The translations under genes and the position numbers were made by a program. Below, piece after piece: positions 62,829-64,000 of a stretch of DNA of 64,000 nt; within the stretch, counting starts at the first letter, position 1; every line of letters starts with the position of its first letter. The notes beneath the pieces are model-generated. The model was given only the letters and a program-made list of their open reading frames with translations, did not search any database and had not been told where the DNA came from. This DNA comes from G963662905 sp963662905 (GTDB taxonomy: Bacteria; Bacteroidota; Bacteroidia; Bacteroidales; WRLA01). Where the stretch lies: NCBI GenBank assembly GCA_963662905.2, contig CAXXFD010000001.1, forward strand, positions 248,001 through 312,000, written 5' to 3'.

Positions 62829-64000
62829 AAGAACCAATATTTTAACCGACCCGGCAGATTCATCGGATTCCAGCTTTATAAAATAAACCCCCGACTCCAA
62901 AGCCTGCAGACCATCCAACGTAATGGAATTTTCTCCTAGCCGGAAATCCTGCTCCACGATTTTTGCGATAAACCGACCCGTAAAATCATAAACTGAAAGC
63001 CTGTATTTTGCAGGAATTTCGGAATAAAAACGAAGTTTAGAGTTCCCATTTACCGGATTTGGCGAGACCCGAATTTCCAGGGCTTCATTATTTTCATATT
63101 CGCTTACATTCGTCTCAATTTTAATGGCGCGGCTTCCAATACGCACATCATCAATATAAACGCCTTCGGTTGGCCGTTGCCAGGTGCTGACAAAAGTCAG
63201 GCGCAAACGGATGCTGTCTGTAGGCTCATAAAATGGCGACAAATCGTATTTGTAAGGCATCCAGTCATTACCCGTACTCAAAACGGGCAAGGCTCCCCCG
63301 CTCCCAAAATAATCATGTTTGATCCAGTTTTTATTGTCTTTTGAGGTTTCCACAATTAATCCATTTGTACCATAATTTGGTAAAAGATACCAGGCGTAAA
63401 ACTCCAGTTCGGGATTAAGACCAACAAGGAAAGGCGGCGAATCGAGCTTGGCCCACATGCCTTTTTCGTAATGCAGCGAATCGGGATAACCGCAATACCA
63501 ACTGTGTGTGCCCGAATGCGCCCGATTTGTGCTTATGTGCCAATGATCCAGCCAACCGTGTGGATACCAGCCGTTTTGGCCGTTTTCCATATTGTCAAAA
63601 AAGCCGCTTTTGCCGATGGCCATCTTGAACAGTAAAGGTTCCTTTTCTTGGCAGGGATGTGTATAGGAAACTTCCACTTCCGGGAAATCCGGGCTTTGGC
63701 CTTCAGTAGCTTCGGCAACAAAATAGAGCGTATCAGCACCATGTGCAGGAATATCAACTGCTTCAAAAAGAGAGGGACGGAACTCCAAACGGGCTGAAGG
63801 GCAATCAAGTTCAACATCCATGGCCTGCGCATCGGCACTACCGGCATTGATGAGTACCAGACCAAAGGAATGGGCGCTTCCGGGGTCCAGGATTTCTGCT
63901 CCATCTGCAGGGAAATATCCCGCCAAACGTATATCGGGCTGTACCAAGCGGAAATTGGCCGGGAAACTGTAATAATGCTCATCGCCCCAACCCAGATGCA
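62826..64000 (-). CDS. T9SS cargo protein, C-terminal part (cut by window edge)
   Basis: The frame is open to base 64000, giving about 390 visible residues; the first visible are HLGWGDEHYYSFPANFRLVQ. A CARDB-like domain (LDPGSAHSFGLVLINAGSAD) is followed by a MAM/immune-inhibitor-A-like sandwich (NGWYPHGWLDHWHISTNRAH...VYIDDVRIGS) and a sorting domain (VSPNPVNGNSKLRFY ... VKILVL). This arrangement is frequent behind metallopeptidase domains (M14 or M6), but the catalytic part would lie outside the window. Confidence 0.75.
   Translation of the reverse strand, partial: HLGWGDEHYYSFPANFRLVQPDIRLAGYFPADGAEILDPGSAHSFGLVLINAGSADAQAMDVELDCPSARLEFRPSLFEAVDIPAHGADTLYFVAEATEGQSPDFPEVEVSYTHPCQEKEPLLFKMAIGKSGFFDNMENGQNGWYPHGWLDHWHISTNRAHSGTHSWYCGYPDSLHYEKGMWAKLDSPPFLVGLNPELEFYAWYLLPNYGTNGLIVETSKDNKNWIKHDYFGSGGALPVLSTGNDWMPYKYDLSPFYEPTDSIRLRLTFVSTWQRPTEGVYIDDVRIGSRAIKIETNVSEYENNEALEIRVSPNPVNGNSKLRFYSEIPAKYRLSVYDFTGRFIAKIVEQDFRLGENSITLDGLQALESGVYFIKLESDESAGSVKILVL

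Overview
This window is chromosomal DNA of a Bacteroidetes bacterium, probably from the Bacteroidales/Marinilabiliales side. The signs are several secreted proteins with type IX secretion (T9SS) C-terminal sorting domains, Bacteroidetes-type promoters (TTG about 20 nt before TAnnTTTG), three gingipain-like (C25) peptidases in tandem, and the Bacteroidetes type of tyrosine recombinase. No species can be named from the sequence alone.

Layout. (1) 1-6.7 kb is ordinary chromosome: the end of a GH94 phosphorylase gene, a secreted beta-sandwich repeat protein, a patatin/beta-barrel outer-membrane protein and a tRNA-Ala(GGC). (2) 6.59-14.61 kb is an integrated element bounded by a perfect 54-bp direct repeat of the tRNA 3' half. 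Its only convincing gene is a tyrosine recombinase. Nearly 6 kb of the rest is a higher-order array: 31 copies of a 156-bp unit in six blocks, separated by five linkers of about 320 bp. (3) 14.6-39.7 kb is an accessory region that looks like a defence/mobility island. It holds a toxin-antitoxin-chaperone-like operon, a protein with two nuclease-like domains followed by a HEPN-like/STAND NTPase, an unknown gene split in frame by an IS21 element, an IS200/IS605 copy that is itself split by another IS, IS66 and IS1634 relics, a DnaE-like protein without its catalytic aspartates, an IS630 copy, an AbiE-type operon, RhuM and HsdS remnants, a KilA-N protein and a serine hydrolase lipoprotein. A 0.7-0.96 kb non-coding module occurs three times here, each time just upstream of a different accessory gene set. 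(4) 39.7-64 kb returns to chromosome-like content: a TetR regulator with its operator, three T9SS-exported C25 peptidases, RNase R, a MacAB/Lol-like export operon, a FISUMP lipoprotein and the end of another T9SS cargo gene. This part is sprinkled with purine/pyrimidine inverted arrays (GAAAGTG... / ...CACTTTC) that sit at gene 3' ends and accompany two nearly identical four-helix-bundle genes.

The most unusual features are the integrase-plus-repeat-array element at the tRNA, the three-copy module with its ATGA-coupled small ORFs, the widespread 11-bp-phased direct repeats of unrelated sequence, the nuclease/STAND pair next to an attC-like palindrome, the catalytically dead DnaE paralogue, and the GAAAGTG/CACTTTC arrays with their four-helix-bundle genes. 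Family assignments come from motif recognition by eye; no database search was possible.
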